The translations under genes were made by a program, and so were the position numbers. DNA of 64,000 nt from FEN-1297 sp964498065 (GTDB lineage Bacteria; Bacteroidota; Ignavibacteria; Ignavibacteriales; Ignavibacteriaceae), in NCBI GenBank assembly GCA_964498065.1, contig CAZCFZ010000019.1, forward strand, positions 1 to 64,000. Direction: 5' to 3'. Within the stretch, counting starts at the first letter, position 1. Every line of letters begins with the position of its first letter. Below are positions 51,923 to 61,714 of the stretch, one piece after another. The notes under the pieces were generated by a model, which was not told the origin of the DNA, made no database searches, and worked only from the letters and a program-made list of their open reading frames with translations.

Positions 51923-53665
51923 TTAAGTTATATCCTTCACTCCGGATATTCTTTCAATTTCTTCAATAGCTTGATTAAAATTATTTAATTCATATTTCTC
52001 ATTTTTTATGATATTTTCAATACTTAGAATCTGGTTATAAATATATTGCCCGACTAATTTTCTATTCTTTTCAATTACCTTTCTAATGTTCTCTGCAATG
52101 TCTGAAGTAAGACGGCTTAGATTTTTGTCTACTTCAAAGGGTATTTTTTTATAAAAGAATTTTTTAAATATCTTTCTAAAAAAAAACATAGGGAAAAAGA
52201 ACCACAACAAATCAATAGAAATATCAAAAGAAAAACTTACTGAAATATCCGGCCGTTTAATTCTTTCAACTTCAGTATTAAGGACAACGGTGTTCAATTT
52301 AATTCCCAGTATTTTTTCAACATTATTTGTCAGCCTCTCTGCAAATGACCTGGCAAACAGATCGAAATTATTTTGTACGTCCGTCAGATAACCGGTCAAT
52401 TGCAGTATTGCTTTTTCACCAACCGTCAATAAGATTTCTCTCAAATTATTTTGAAGCCAGGATTCAAATTTCCTTGAAAGATTGTATAAATTTCCCCGCC
52501 ACAGATAAAATTCATTTTCGAAATCATTTTCTAATTTGGCGCTGATATCTTTCGAAAAGGACATTACAATATTCTTAACTTTATCTCTATTCTTATTTAT
52601 GAATGAATTAGTAATAATATCAAGGTTATTTTTGATTAGCTGATATTTTAATTGTTCATCGATTATCTGCTCTCGTAAATTTTCCCTTTCCCTTTTTGTT
52701 TTACGATTAGATTCTAATCCGACTTTCAAATAAGAAAGACAGCTTTGGACTAAAGAATTAATTTTATGAACAAATATTTCCTCAAAACTTTCTGAAAAAT
52801 TTTCTTTAACAGGTATAAAAACTTTTTCTATTAAGTGATTATAATTTGCTTCGGCATTTTTTATTATAGAATATGAAAGTATTTCAATTACTTTCCGGTC
52901 ATTCATTAGTTGGTGCTGAAAATTATCATCCTGCTCGGAAACAATCAGACCACTGTGCAAAAGAGAATCTTCAACATAGCTAAGTATTTCATTAAGCTGC
53001 GCAACTGAAATTAAGTCTGATTTCGTCAATATTATTTTTGTATTAGCCGCATATCTGGCAATACTTTTCAGGAGAGTTACATCCTCTTCCGACAAAGGCC
53101 TTTCAACGCTGATAGTTACCAATGCCATGCCTATTTCGGGCAGCCATTGCAATGTTGTATCGGAATTATTTTTGAAAAAACTTCCCATTCCCGGTGTGTC
53201 AACAATCCTAAGGTTTTTAAAGTTATATAACTGCGGCAGAAAAATATCAACTACTTCTATATTCTTTATATTTTTAGGATTTTTTGACTCGGTTATAAAG
53301 TTTCCGATTTCCTCAATATTAATTTCTATAACTGTTTTATCTAAAAATTGGACTATAGCTTTTTTTTCTTCTGCATACTGAAGTCGTGTAACAATTGATG
53401 TTACAGGGATAACGCCGACCGGTAATATATTGTCTTTTATAATGCTGTTTATTAAAGAACTTTTTCCTGATTTAAATTGACCTAATACGACAATGTCAAT
53501 TAATTTATTGGATATTTCGTCTACAGTAGAATATCTTTCAATAATCGACAGTTCTTTTTTTAAGGATTCTATTTGAAAACTATATATGATTTTTTTTAAT
53601 GTTTGTAAGGAGAGTAATAAGTTTGATTTTATCCCGGTTTTATATTTTAGATCTTCTTCGAACAT
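51923..53665 (-). CDS. bacterial dynamin-like GTPase
   Basis: This 580-residue protein has a dynamin-type GTPase domain: G1 GQFKSGKSS (residues 62-70), G2 threonine in LPVGVIPVTSIVT (about 89), G3 DTPG (156-159) and G4 TKSD (214-217). Long helical stalk segments follow (about 300-460). A short hydrophobic stretch (DLLWFFFPMFFF, about 490-500) could be a membrane-inserting paddle like those of bacterial dynamin-like proteins. Such GTPases remodel or protect membranes. Members often occur in pairs, but this one is single, next to enolase and beside a gene-less inverted-repeat element. Membrane fission, repair or phage defence are all possible. Confidence 0.85.
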   Translation of the reverse strand: MFEEDLKYKTGIKSNLLLSLQTLKKIIYSFQIESLKKELSIIERYSTVDEISNKLIDIVVLGQFKSGKSSLINSIIKDNILPVGVIPVTSIVTRLQYAEEKKAIVQFLDKTVIEINIEEIGNFITESKNPKNIKNIEVVDIFLPQLYNFKNLRIVDTPGMGSFFKNNSDTTLQWLPEIGMALVTISVERPLSEEDVTLLKSIARYAANTKIILTKSDLISVAQLNEILSYVEDSLLHSGLIVSEQDDNFQHQLMNDRKVIEILSYSIIKNAEANYNHLIEKVFIPVKENFSESFEEIFVHKINSLVQSCLSYLKVGLESNRKTKRERENLREQIIDEQLKYQLIKNNLDIITNSFINKNRDKVKNIVMSFSKDISAKLENDFENEFYLWRGNLYNLSRKFESWLQNNLREILLTVGEKAILQLTGYLTDVQNNFDLFARSFAERLTNNVEKILGIKLNTVVLNTEVERIKRPDISVSFSFDISIDLLWFFFPMFFFRKIFKKFFYKKIPFEVDKNLSRLTSDIAENIRKVIEKNRKLVGQYIYNQILSIENIIKNEKYELNNFNQAIEEIERISGVKDIT

Positions 53666-53689
53666 AATATCTCCGACTAGTTAAAAAAC

Positions 53690-54493
53690 AAGTAGGAGTT
53701 ATTAGTCCCGCATAAAGGACGGTTTTTTAAGGCAGGGCGAACTCCATCGCCAAATTTACTACTCAAAAATAATGAAACTTGTAATAATTATAAAACAAGT
53801 TTTTACAGCATTAAGTAACAATTTCTACACCGATTTTTATTTTTTTAACATTCTATCTCCCTTATTAAGCCTGGGATATTTTGGATTTGTTAAATCTCTT
53901 ATGTCCTGCGTTTAAATAACTTTAATATCTATATCCTTTTCAATCTCCGGAAATTTTAAAATTGTATTTTCATCATAATTTTTATGTAAAAGATGTTTAT
54001 CTAATTTTTCTCTCAAAAAGTAAATTTACCGCACACTCCGCACCCATATTGAGTACCGCTCAAATTCTCAAATGAAAATGGGACCTTATTTTTTGATCTA
54101 AACTTAACGGTCATTTTTATAGCTGCCGTCTATTTTATACATTTTTATTTTTTTAAAGTGACTTTACTATTTAAAACTGCAAACTCCCGAACATCTATTT
54201 CTCTTAATCTCAATTAACTATATTTATACAAGAGCTATCAATATCGATAACATAAGATATTTGCGACGAACTCCAATGAATTTAATTTTTACTTATTTTT
54301 TCATTACTTACATATTTTATATTGAAATCTATTGCCGGGGACTATATATTAAATCTATTTTATCAAATCTGATTAAAAATTTTTAATTATTAAAATATAA
54401 TCTATTTGCTTTTAATCTTTGTCTAATTTATTTTTTATATAGCGATGGAGTTCGCTTAATATTCCATTCTAAAGGAATTGATAACTCCTGCTT
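53690..54493. mobile_element. gene-less element with long imperfect terminal inverted repeats
   Basis: The left arm (53690-53750) and right arm (54442-54493) pair as imperfect inverted repeats. The outer parts match in 13 of 15 bases: AAGTAGGAGTTATTA on the left against the reverse complement of TGATAACTCCTGCTT on the right. The inner parts match perfectly over 14 bases: GCGAACTCCATCGC (53737-53750) against GCGATGGAGTTCGC (54442-54455). A third degenerate GCGACGAACTCC copy lies near 54261. No open frame of note lies inside. This fits a miniature non-autonomous element or a large structured RNA, which is an inference. Confidence 0.55.
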
Positions 54494-54553
54494 AATTAAA
54501 TAGTTAATAAGGTATGAGTTTTTAATTCTCCCACATAAAGGAAAAATCTATTT

Positions 54554-54970
54554 ATGAAAACCGACATATTGTTACCGGATAATCATCGTAGAAGCTTATC
54601 AGTTACCGCTAAAATGATTGAAGAAGGGATGGATGATATCGAATCAAAGTTAAGAGGCAGCTTTAATCATAAGGTAACTCAAATACTTGAAGAATCGTAT
54701 GATGCTGAAACAAAAGAGTCTATATTTTCTGTTATAAAAGAGATAAAGGATGTAAACAACGAAATGTTTTCCAAACTTTATTTAAATACTCAAAAAACCT
54801 CCGAAAGCCGTGTATTACAGTCTCAAGCTGTTTACCTTTGGAGTATACTGATTGACAGCACTTCAAAAAAATTATCCAGGTACGGCGACCTTACACCTGA
54901 AGAAAGCAAGTTAATAGACGAATATATTTTAAAAATTTTGTCTTTATTAGATAAGCTGAAAGAGTTTTAA
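54554..54970 (+). CDS. small helical protein of unknown function
   Basis: This 138-residue, soluble, almost wholly helical protein has no signal peptide or membrane helix. It carries many charged residues and a DNA-mimic-like acidic middle (EESYDAETKESIF, IKEIKDVNNEMF). The C-terminal part (LTPEESKLIDEYILKILSLLDKL) may form a coiled coil. No family is recognised. The ATG follows an AAAGGA sequence 12 bases upstream. It lies just right of the inverted-repeat element and ends before a strong bidirectional terminator. Confidence 0.6.
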   Translation: MKTDILLPDNHRRSLSVTAKMIEEGMDDIESKLRGSFNHKVTQILEESYDAETKESIFSVIKEIKDVNNEMFSKLYLNTQKTSESRVLQSQAVYLWSILIDSTSKKLSRYGDLTPEESKLIDEYILKILSLLDKLKEF

Positions 54971-55073
54971 ATTATATCTACTTAGTCTTCTTCAATTATC
55001 TTGTATCCACATCCTTATTCTCTGTAAACATTTCTACTTTTGCATGCTTGTTTTAAGCTTCATAAGAGCATAA

Positions 55074-55110
55074 AAAAGCAGTATCAAAAACTTACTTTGA
55101 TACTGCTTTT
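55074..55110. terminator. strong bidirectional terminator
   Basis: A perfect 15-pair stem, AAAAGCAGTATCAAA and TTTGATACTGCTTTT, encloses a seven-base loop. A-rich on the left and T-rich on the right, it can stop transcripts from both directions. It lies between the convergent small helical protein gene and the DUF6600 gene. Confidence 0.92.
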
Positions 55111-55131
55111 GTGGGAGAAAGTTATTAGGTC

Positions 55132-56331
55132 TTATCTTCTTCTATTGTTATTAGATTCACGTTTATCATTACGATTGCTGTTCCCTCTGCTTTCCCGCCT
55201 TGTTTCAGGAGCGCGTCTTACTTCAGGTGCTCTTCTCGGCTGACTTTCTCTTCTTACTTCCGGTTTAGTATTCCGGTTTCCATTATTGTTTTCAATTCGA
55301 TCATTTCGATAATTCCTATTCGATTCCTTTCTAATCTGAGGCGCTTCATTTCTTCTTTCCTGAGGCCTATAAATTTCTCTGCTATTATTTCTCGGTGCTA
55401 CTTCACGGTTTGGTCTATTTATATTTTCCTGTCTTCTTATCTGGTTATCTCTGGAATTATTAACTTCCCTTCTAAGTCCAGAGTTTCTTCCAATTTCCAC
55501 CCTGGAAATATCCAATGAAGAAGGTTTAATACCTCTTCTTATATCCTGGTTTCTAAAGTTTTCTCTTGATATCTGTTCTTTTGGAGGAATATAAGCCCTT
55601 ACAACATTTCCTCTGCCGAAACCGGTATTTCTCGGATTATCAACTCTCTCAATAGACCGCTCAACTATTCTGCTTCCGCCTCTTTGCCTTACAAAATCAA
55701 CGTTTACTCCTCTGTTTATAACTCTGCCGTTTGAGTAACCGTAATTTGTTCTGAATCTTGTAACCGAATAAATTCTATATTTTTCTCTTTCTGGAGCAAA
55801 ATAATTATAAACATGAGAATCACACATATACCTATATCTAACAAAATGCCAATAGCGATACGGAGTTACATAATTATGAGTAAAATGAATGCCAATGCCA
55901 ATAGAAAAAGATGCGTACGGCGGTAAAGGCGCCCAGCCTATATAATCATTATCATATCTCCATTGAACCCAAGCAGGAGCCCATACATTATCCGGAACCC
56001 ATATCCAGCCGTAATAATTGTCATAATACCATCTGCCGTAGTGAAATACTATATAACCAAACGGATCGTACGAATCCCAGTACCATCCGTCACTTGTCCA
56101 AATCCACTGTCCGTTTCTATAAGGAACCCATCCTACCTGTAAATGCAGCGGACGCCAAACAACGACTCCGTCATTTAACTCAATCCATGTTCCGTATGGC
56201 GCCAGCGCCGAATAAAATATTCCGCCTCCGTCATACTGGAAGTTATTTGCTGGAGCAGCATTTGTTTTTACAAAAGAGCTAAAAACAACTGCGATTACTA
56301 TGATTAATATTCGTTTCATTTTACACCTCAC
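55132..56331 (-). CDS. secreted DUF6600 protein with Arg/Asn-rich tail
   Basis: A signal peptide (about 1-25, ending TNAAP) leads into the DUF6600 region (about 33-145). This consists of repeated aromatic motifs: FYSALAPYGTWIELNDGVVVW, GWVPYRNGQWIWTSDGWYWDS, GRWYYDNYYGWIWVPDNVW and WRYDNDYIGWAPLPP. After a GIHF(T/S)HNYV segment, the last 150 residues are a low-complexity tail dominated by Arg, Asn, Glu and Pro. It probably sits outside the inner membrane. The domain has no settled function and occurs widely in Bacteroidota and Deltaproteobacteria. The tail is highly basic and may bind nucleic acid or polyanions. Confidence 0.82.
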   Translation of the reverse strand: MRCKMKRILIIVIAVVFSSFVKTNAAPANNFQYDGGGIFYSALAPYGTWIELNDGVVVWRPLHLQVGWVPYRNGQWIWTSDGWYWDSYDPFGYIVFHYGRWYYDNYYGWIWVPDNVWAPAWVQWRYDNDYIGWAPLPPYASFSIGIGIHFTHNYVTPYRYWHFVRYRYMCDSHVYNYFAPEREKYRIYSVTRFRTNYGYSNGRVINRGVNVDFVRQRGGSRIVERSIERVDNPRNTGFGRGNVVRAYIPPKEQISRENFRNQDIRRGIKPSSLDISRVEIGRNSGLRREVNNSRDNQIRRQENINRPNREVAPRNNSREIYRPQERRNEAPQIRKESNRNYRNDRIENNNGNRNTKPEVRRESQPRRAPEVRRAPETRRESRGNSNRNDKRESNNNRRR

Positions 56332-56487
56332 ACTAATATCACTTCTTAGATAACAACATTAATGCCAGTAATATTATTGAAATATTGCTTATTTATAACG
56401 TTTAATAATAAAAATTGTTTAATTTCTTGAACAGTTTGTATTTAATTTTAGAATAAAACCGCATTTTAATATTTATAAAAAAAATCT

Positions 56488-57621
56488 TCACCTCTTTATT
56501 TTTCTTTGCTTCCATTCAAAATTTCCCATTATTCCGGTAAAGCCGGCAATAATTATATATGGAATTTGCAGGATTTCAGCAAAGGTAAAAAATTTCATTA
56601 ATGATTTCAGTGAAAACAGTTCCTTTCCCCTCTTTAATATTTTATATTCCAAAATAAATTTTAGACAAATACTTATAAAGAATAAAATAAAAAAATTATT
56701 TGAAGATTTAATCCCCAAAGCTAATTGAAGAATTAATCCAATGTAAAATAAGTAAATCGCGATCAATTTTAAGACTAGTAATTTGCTGCCGTAAAACAGT
56801 CCTTTACTGGCCCATCTTTTTCTTTGATGATAAAATTGAGACAAACTTTTATTGGATGAAGTTTTTACTAAAGCTTCTTTATCCGGGCAAAACTTTATTT
56901 TATATTTTGTTTTTCCCCAAATCTTCTGCATTAATATCTCATCATCACCGGACGACAATTTATTCTTATCGTTAAAGCCGTTCACTTCATAAAATATTTT
57001 TTTTCTATAAGCTATATTCGCTGCATTACAAATTGCCGGCTTATTAATACCTATCAATCCGGCGCCGGTTAAAACAAGTCCGGCAAACTCCAGTTTTTGA
57101 AGCTTGGAAAATAAACTTGAATCTTCTTCGAATACAACCGGACCTGAAACAAAACCTGTCTGTTTATCCATACATTGCAGAAGACTGTACAGCCAATTTT
57201 TCGAATGAACACAGTCGGCATCCGTAGTAACTATTATCTCTCCCATGGATTTTTCAATTCCAAATTTCACAGCTCTTTTTTTATTGGAATTTTCAATAAA
57301 TTCATCCGGAATGTTTAATACTATTACGTTTTCTTCTTTACCGGTATTAAGTAATTTCTGAAGCGAGTCATCATCCGAAGAATCATTGACAAAAATAATT
57401 TCAAATTTATTTTTAGGGTAATTCTGTCCGCTCAAGCTTTTTAAACAAGCTAATATATTTTCAGATTCATTTCTAAACGGAACAATAATTGAAACAAATT
57501 CATTTCCATTTTCACTTTTGCAATGTTTCAAATTTTTCAATCCCCTTAAAACATTATTAAGAAAGATCAAATAATTTATTAACAGAATTATTAATAGTGC
57601 GTAAAGGAAATAACTAATCAT
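56488..57621 (-). CDS. membrane glycosyltransferase family 2
   Basis: The 377-residue enzyme has an N-terminal membrane helix (about 2-22) and a GT2 catalytic domain: VSIIVPFRNESENILACLKSL, EIIFVNDSSDDDSLQKLL, IIVTTDADCVHSKNWL (DxD metal site), GDDEILMQK and the QFYHQRKRWASKG motif. Three more membrane helices close the C-terminus. This layout is shared by processive or lipid-linked sugar transferases such as carotenoid or polyprenyl glycosyltransferases. It overlaps the following flippase-like gene upstream by eight bases, so sugar transfer and lipid translocation may be linked. Confidence 0.88.
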   Translation of the reverse strand: MISYFLYALLIILLINYLIFLNNVLRGLKNLKHCKSENGNEFVSIIVPFRNESENILACLKSLSGQNYPKNKFEIIFVNDSSDDDSLQKLLNTGKEENVIVLNIPDEFIENSNKKRAVKFGIEKSMGEIIVTTDADCVHSKNWLYSLLQCMDKQTGFVSGPVVFEEDSSLFSKLQKLEFAGLVLTGAGLIGINKPAICNAANIAYRKKIFYEVNGFNDKNKLSSGDDEILMQKIWGKTKYKIKFCPDKEALVKTSSNKSLSQFYHQRKRWASKGLFYGSKLLVLKLIAIYLFYIGLILQLALGIKSSNNFFILFFISICLKFILEYKILKRGKELFSLKSLMKFFTFAEILQIPYIIIAGFTGIMGNFEWKQRKIKR

Positions 57622-58603
57622 TGTTTCTTTTAAACAGTAATATAAAGCCGATTAAAGCAGGAAAAATTACATTTATCAAAAAAAGTGAAAATGCAGCATC
57701 AAAGGCTACAAAGCCGGGTTCGCCCATTTTGGAAAGAAAAAAGATAGAAGCACCTTCCCGGATTCCAATTTCGGCAAATGAAATAGAAGGTATTAAGCTT
57801 TTAACAAACATTACAAGATTGCCGGCCCAAAAGAAATCAAAGAATCTAAAACTTTTAGAAAAGGCACAAACCAAAAAAGAAAATTGAGTTAAAATACAAA
57901 TGTAAAACAAGATTGAAATTGCTGTCATTTGCAAAAGAAATTTTTTTTCTAAATCTTTTAATATTTTCAGACTTCTGCGTACAGATTCCTTTTTTATTAA
58001 AGATTTTATAAAATTAAAAAATGAATTATTCCAATACTTTTGATTAACAAAGGTTTGAATCAAAAAGTAAAAAATGATAATTATAAGGACAAACAACAAA
58101 ACGGTAAAATAAATATTCATTCCATAATAAAAGTACAAGAAAGGCAAGCAGCTTACGGCGCCGAAAAATAAAAGGATAATTAATGGGAAAACTTTATCGA
58201 CAAAAGTTGCAACGGATACCTCTAGAATTGTTCTATCCTTAAATTCTAATGAACGGCCAAAATATTCCCCGATTCTAACAGGTGTAAAAACGCCCCCGGA
58301 AAGTCCGTAAAAAAGTGAAAGCAAAATCTTCTTTTTATTATTTTCTCCCAGCAATGATTTACTGGTTAGCTTCCACTTCCAGTATTGGAGATATAAATTA
58401 AAGAACATAAGTACGAATACAAACGAGATTAAATAAAAATTTGCGCTTCGAACTGCAAGATAAATTTTTGCAAGATTTATCTTCAAAATTATGAATAAGA
58501 TGAGTCCCGCAGCAATAAAAAATTTGATGAGGTTATATATAATTTTCTTATTAGAGAAATTTGCTCCGGTAATAGTTTTTGATATTTCGTTTCTGTCAAT
58601 CAA
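57614..58603 (-). CDS. lysylphosphatidylglycerol synthase-TM/UPF0104 family membrane protein
   Basis: This polytopic protein of 329 residues has about eight helices. It shows the UPF0104/YbhN-type features LYLQYWKWKLTSKSLLG, YGLSGGVFTPVRIGEYFGR and SLIPSISFAEIGIREGASIFFL. This family includes the flippase-like domain of MprF and several lipid-transport proteins. It is the upstream gene of a coupled pair with a GT2 glycosyltransferase, which suggests transport or modification of a glycolipid. The actual substrate is unknown. Confidence 0.83.
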   Translation of the reverse strand: MIDRNEISKTITGANFSNKKIIYNLIKFFIAAGLILFIILKINLAKIYLAVRSANFYLISFVFVLMFFNLYLQYWKWKLTSKSLLGENNKKKILLSLFYGLSGGVFTPVRIGEYFGRSLEFKDRTILEVSVATFVDKVFPLIILLFFGAVSCLPFLYFYYGMNIYFTVLLFVLIIIIFYFLIQTFVNQKYWNNSFFNFIKSLIKKESVRRSLKILKDLEKKFLLQMTAISILFYICILTQFSFLVCAFSKSFRFFDFFWAGNLVMFVKSLIPSISFAEIGIREGASIFFLSKMGEPGFVAFDAAFSLFLINVIFPALIGFILLFKRNND

Positions 58604-58664
58604 TTAATTTTATTTAGCCTAAGAACAATTTGTGAAATAAATCATTTATATATCAATTTTAATT

Positions 58665-59552
58665 TTAGATGAAGTCAAACATAAATCCGATTCCGAATCT
58701 CGAAACTCTCTGTGTAAAATACTGATTAAAAATATCTCCGCCATTATAATATGAAGCGTAAATTACTACTCCTTTATCGTACCAATTTCCAAATTTAATA
58801 CCTAACATATAATTTTGATTGACTATATACTCCGGTATTCCTTTAATGTCTAAATTGAATGCAAAAAACAGACTTTCATCTTTATTAAGAAATCTTCCAA
58901 ATAAATTGGGAAAGTAATATTCCATTCCGGCTTTGTATACGAACTTTTTTAATTGCTTTTGTTTTGTATCCATTCCTGTAGACATAGCTGTTCCGCCGTA
59001 ATATCTCAGAAAAGTAGAATTAATTTTCTGCTCATTTGCAAGTAAAAGTTCGGCGTAATTATTCCCATATGCAATCGGTTCTTGGTTATTAATCCACACA
59101 TGGCGCAATTCATCCCAATGACCATCAACTAAATGGGAACTGCTATGAATATATCTGAATCTTGTTATAAATCTTCCCCACTCAAATTGTTTAGAATAAT
59201 TTAGATATCCGCCAAAAAATCCATCCAAAGCATCAATCTGTAATCTGTACCTTAAATATGAAGTTACATAAGCATAAGCCATAAATTCAGCTCCAAGAGT
59301 AATCTTACTCTTCGAAGAATTAAAATCAAATCCGAGAAGATCGACTGCATTGCCAATATCAATTTTTAAATCCGAATTGGAAGAATAATAAAGCAGTCCC
59401 ATTCTCGGCTCATCTATTCCGGCTTTTAACGGCATAAAATCAATTCCTTTGGGCAAAAAAATAAATTTAAACGTAGAATCGGCTTTTGTTTGGGAATAAT
59501 TATTTTGAGTAATTAAAAGAACCAATAAAAGTAAAAACAATAACTTGCGCAT
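58665..59552 (-). CDS. DUF1207 outer-membrane-associated protein
   Basis: A signal peptide (about 1-20, ending NNYSQ) is followed by FLPKGIDFMPLKAGIDEPRMGLLYY, the opening signature of DUF1207, and by a series of barrel-like strands (WGRFITRFRYIHSSSHLVDG, VYKAGMEYYFPNLFGRFL). The chain ends RFGIGFMFDFI with an aromatic-rich terminus typical of an outer-membrane barrel. The function is unknown. It is a single gene, with about 270 bases to the divergent bshC gene. A near-match to the AGTAA palindrome (AGTAAAATTTTCT) lies just upstream but is probably coincidental. Confidence 0.78.
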   Translation of the reverse strand: MRKLLFLLLLVLLITQNNYSQTKADSTFKFIFLPKGIDFMPLKAGIDEPRMGLLYYSSNSDLKIDIGNAVDLLGFDFNSSKSKITLGAEFMAYAYVTSYLRYRLQIDALDGFFGGYLNYSKQFEWGRFITRFRYIHSSSHLVDGHWDELRHVWINNQEPIAYGNNYAELLLANEQKINSTFLRYYGGTAMSTGMDTKQKQLKKFVYKAGMEYYFPNLFGRFLNKDESLFFAFNLDIKGIPEYIVNQNYMLGIKFGNWYDKGVVIYASYYNGGDIFNQYFTQRVSRFGIGFMFDFI

Positions 59553-59828
59553 AATAAATCTCTTAACATTTTAAGTAAAATTTTCTAATTTTGTTTCTTA
59601 TACAAAGATAATATTCATTAACAAATTATACTTCATTTATATGCAAATAATAGGGATAAATGAAATATTCTTTTTCCGGAAAAATCTATTAAATTTTTTA
59701 GCAAATGTTCTTGTGATCTATATAACTTTAAAACATTCCTTCTAATTCTTTTTATTTCAATAAATTATTGTTAAGAAATTTTCTTTTTCTTACTTTACAT
59801 TATAAAATTTATTACAAATGGAGCGGAA

Positions 59829-61454
59829 ATGTATATAAGTTTTAGCGAAATACCGGGAAACCATAATCTTTTCCTGGATTACCTTTACGAATTCGATAAT
59901 GTTAAAAATTTTTATAAAACGGACTTCCGGAATAAAGAAGAATATATCAAAATTTTTAAAAAAGTAGCAGATTCGCATACGGATTTTAGAGATCAATTAT
60001 CCTCAATTTTAATTGATCAATACAATATTTTTAATCCGTCCGACAAAACTCGTGAAAATATTTCTGCGCTAAAAGATAAAAAGACATTAGCTGTTGTTAC
60101 AGGGCAGCAGCTTGGAATAATCGGCGGACCGCTTTATACTTTTTATAAAATAATAACTGCTATTAAATTAAGTTCGTTTCTTTCAGAGCGATATGATGAT
60201 TATAAATTTGTGCCGGTCTTCTGGCTTGAAGGCGACGATCATGACTTTAACGAGGTTAGAGAATTAAACCTGATTAACGATAATAACGAAGTTGTAAAAG
60301 TATCTTACGGGGAAGAAGTACCGGATGATGAAAACAGAGGCAGTGTAGGCAATCTGGTTTTAAATGAAATGTTAAACAGATTTTATGAAGATTTGGAGAA
60401 AAATCTTCGCGTTACCGAATTTACACCGGCACTGCTTGAAAAAATAAAATCTTTTTACTCAACCGGGAAAACATTTATGCAGGCATTCAAAGAATTAATT
60501 TTCTGGATGTTTGATGAATACGGACTTGTAATTTTTAATCCGCAGGACAAACGGCTGAAACAGCATTTAAAACCGATATTTAAAAAAGAATTAACAGACT
60601 TTAGAATGCATACCGAAAAACTTGTAAATATAAGCGCAAAGCTGGAAGAAGTTTATCATGCACAGGTAAAAGTTAGGCCGGTAAATTTATTTTACAGCAA
60701 TGAAGAAGGCAGGTTTTTAATTGAACCTGTTGAAAATGAATTTAGGTTGAGAAGGAAAAGAAAAAAGTTCGGTTATGATGAATTGATTGATTTAATTGAA
60801 AAAGAACCGGAATGTTTCAGTCCGAATGTTTTGCTGAGACCGATTTGCCAGGATTATCTGCTGCCGACAGCTTTTTATGTCGGCGGACCGAGTGAAATTT
60901 CATATTTTGCACAGATTATGCCTCTTTATGATTTTTATAAAATTGAATCGCCGATCATCTATCCACGATCTTCGGCAACTATAGTTGAAAAAAATATTTT
61001 TTCAATTATTGAAAAGTACGATATAGATCTAACGGAATTATTCCTTGATCCTGAAAATTTAAAGCAGAAAGTTATAGATTCGATTTCAAAAGTTTCCGTG
61101 GAAGAAACTTTTGGCAATGCCTCTAACCAGATTGAAATTGCATTTGATCAACTTAAAGAGAAATTATTTGAATTTGATAAGACCATCAGCGATACAAGCT
61201 CAAAGTATAAACAAAAGATATTTCATCATCTTGACGAATTAAAAAACAAAGCTTCCGAAGCTCAAAAAAGGAAACATGAAATTACTTTAAGGCAGATTGA
61301 TAAAGTCTCCAGTGCCGTATTACCTAATGCCATTCTGCAGGAGCGGGAAATAAACTTCATTTATTTTGCTAATAAATACAGTGCTGATATTATTAAGCGG
61401 ATATTTGAAGAACTTACGATTAATAAATTCGAGCATCAGATAATAAATTTATAA
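59829..61454 (+). CDS. bshC: bacillithiol biosynthesis cysteine-adding enzyme BshC
   Basis: The 541-residue protein shows the BshC motifs: LAVVTGQQLGIIGGPLYTFYKIITAI (about 92-117), FVPVFWLEGDDHDFNEV, IYPRSSATIVEKNIFSII and GGPSEISYFAQIMPLYDFY. A long C-terminal coiled coil follows (about 430-500). It adds cysteine to GlcN-malate to make bacillithiol, the major low-molecular-weight thiol in this lineage and in Firmicutes. A GGAG ribosome-binding site precedes the ATG. The last 33 bases, including the stop, are duplicated 959 bases downstream beyond the DUF559 gene. bshA and bshB are not in the window. Confidence 0.95.
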   Translation: MYISFSEIPGNHNLFLDYLYEFDNVKNFYKTDFRNKEEYIKIFKKVADSHTDFRDQLSSILIDQYNIFNPSDKTRENISALKDKKTLAVVTGQQLGIIGGPLYTFYKIITAIKLSSFLSERYDDYKFVPVFWLEGDDHDFNEVRELNLINDNNEVVKVSYGEEVPDDENRGSVGNLVLNEMLNRFYEDLEKNLRVTEFTPALLEKIKSFYSTGKTFMQAFKELIFWMFDEYGLVIFNPQDKRLKQHLKPIFKKELTDFRMHTEKLVNISAKLEEVYHAQVKVRPVNLFYSNEEGRFLIEPVENEFRLRRKRKKFGYDELIDLIEKEPECFSPNVLLRPICQDYLLPTAFYVGGPSEISYFAQIMPLYDFYKIESPIIYPRSSATIVEKNIFSIIEKYDIDLTELFLDPENLKQKVIDSISKVSVEETFGNASNQIEIAFDQLKEKLFEFDKTISDTSSKYKQKIFHHLDELKNKASEAQKRKHEITLRQIDKVSSAVLPNAILQEREINFIYFANKYSADIIKRIFEELTINKFEHQIINL

Positions 61455-61714
61455 TATTTTTAACTGATATATAAATCTTTTAAGTATTCTTATTGTCTTG
61501 AAACAATCAAGACTATACTTTCTGACAGGATCAATTGTGGTTTTTAAACTAGAATGATAAAAATGATAATTTGCCTGACTAAAAGGTTTATCCCTCAAGT
61601 TAGATTTCATTACATCTAAAATAGTAGAATAGAGCGGGGATTCTGCGATTATATTTTATTTTTAAAACAGAATAAATTGTTTTATATGGACTAAATATTA
61701 AATAAGAATCTTAA

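Noticed and set aside
59571..59583. AGTAAAATTTTCT upstream of the DUF1207 gene as a third AGTAA-N3-TTACT site.
   Set aside because: One base breaks the right half-site and there is no tandem partner, so chance is likely in this AT-rich DNA.
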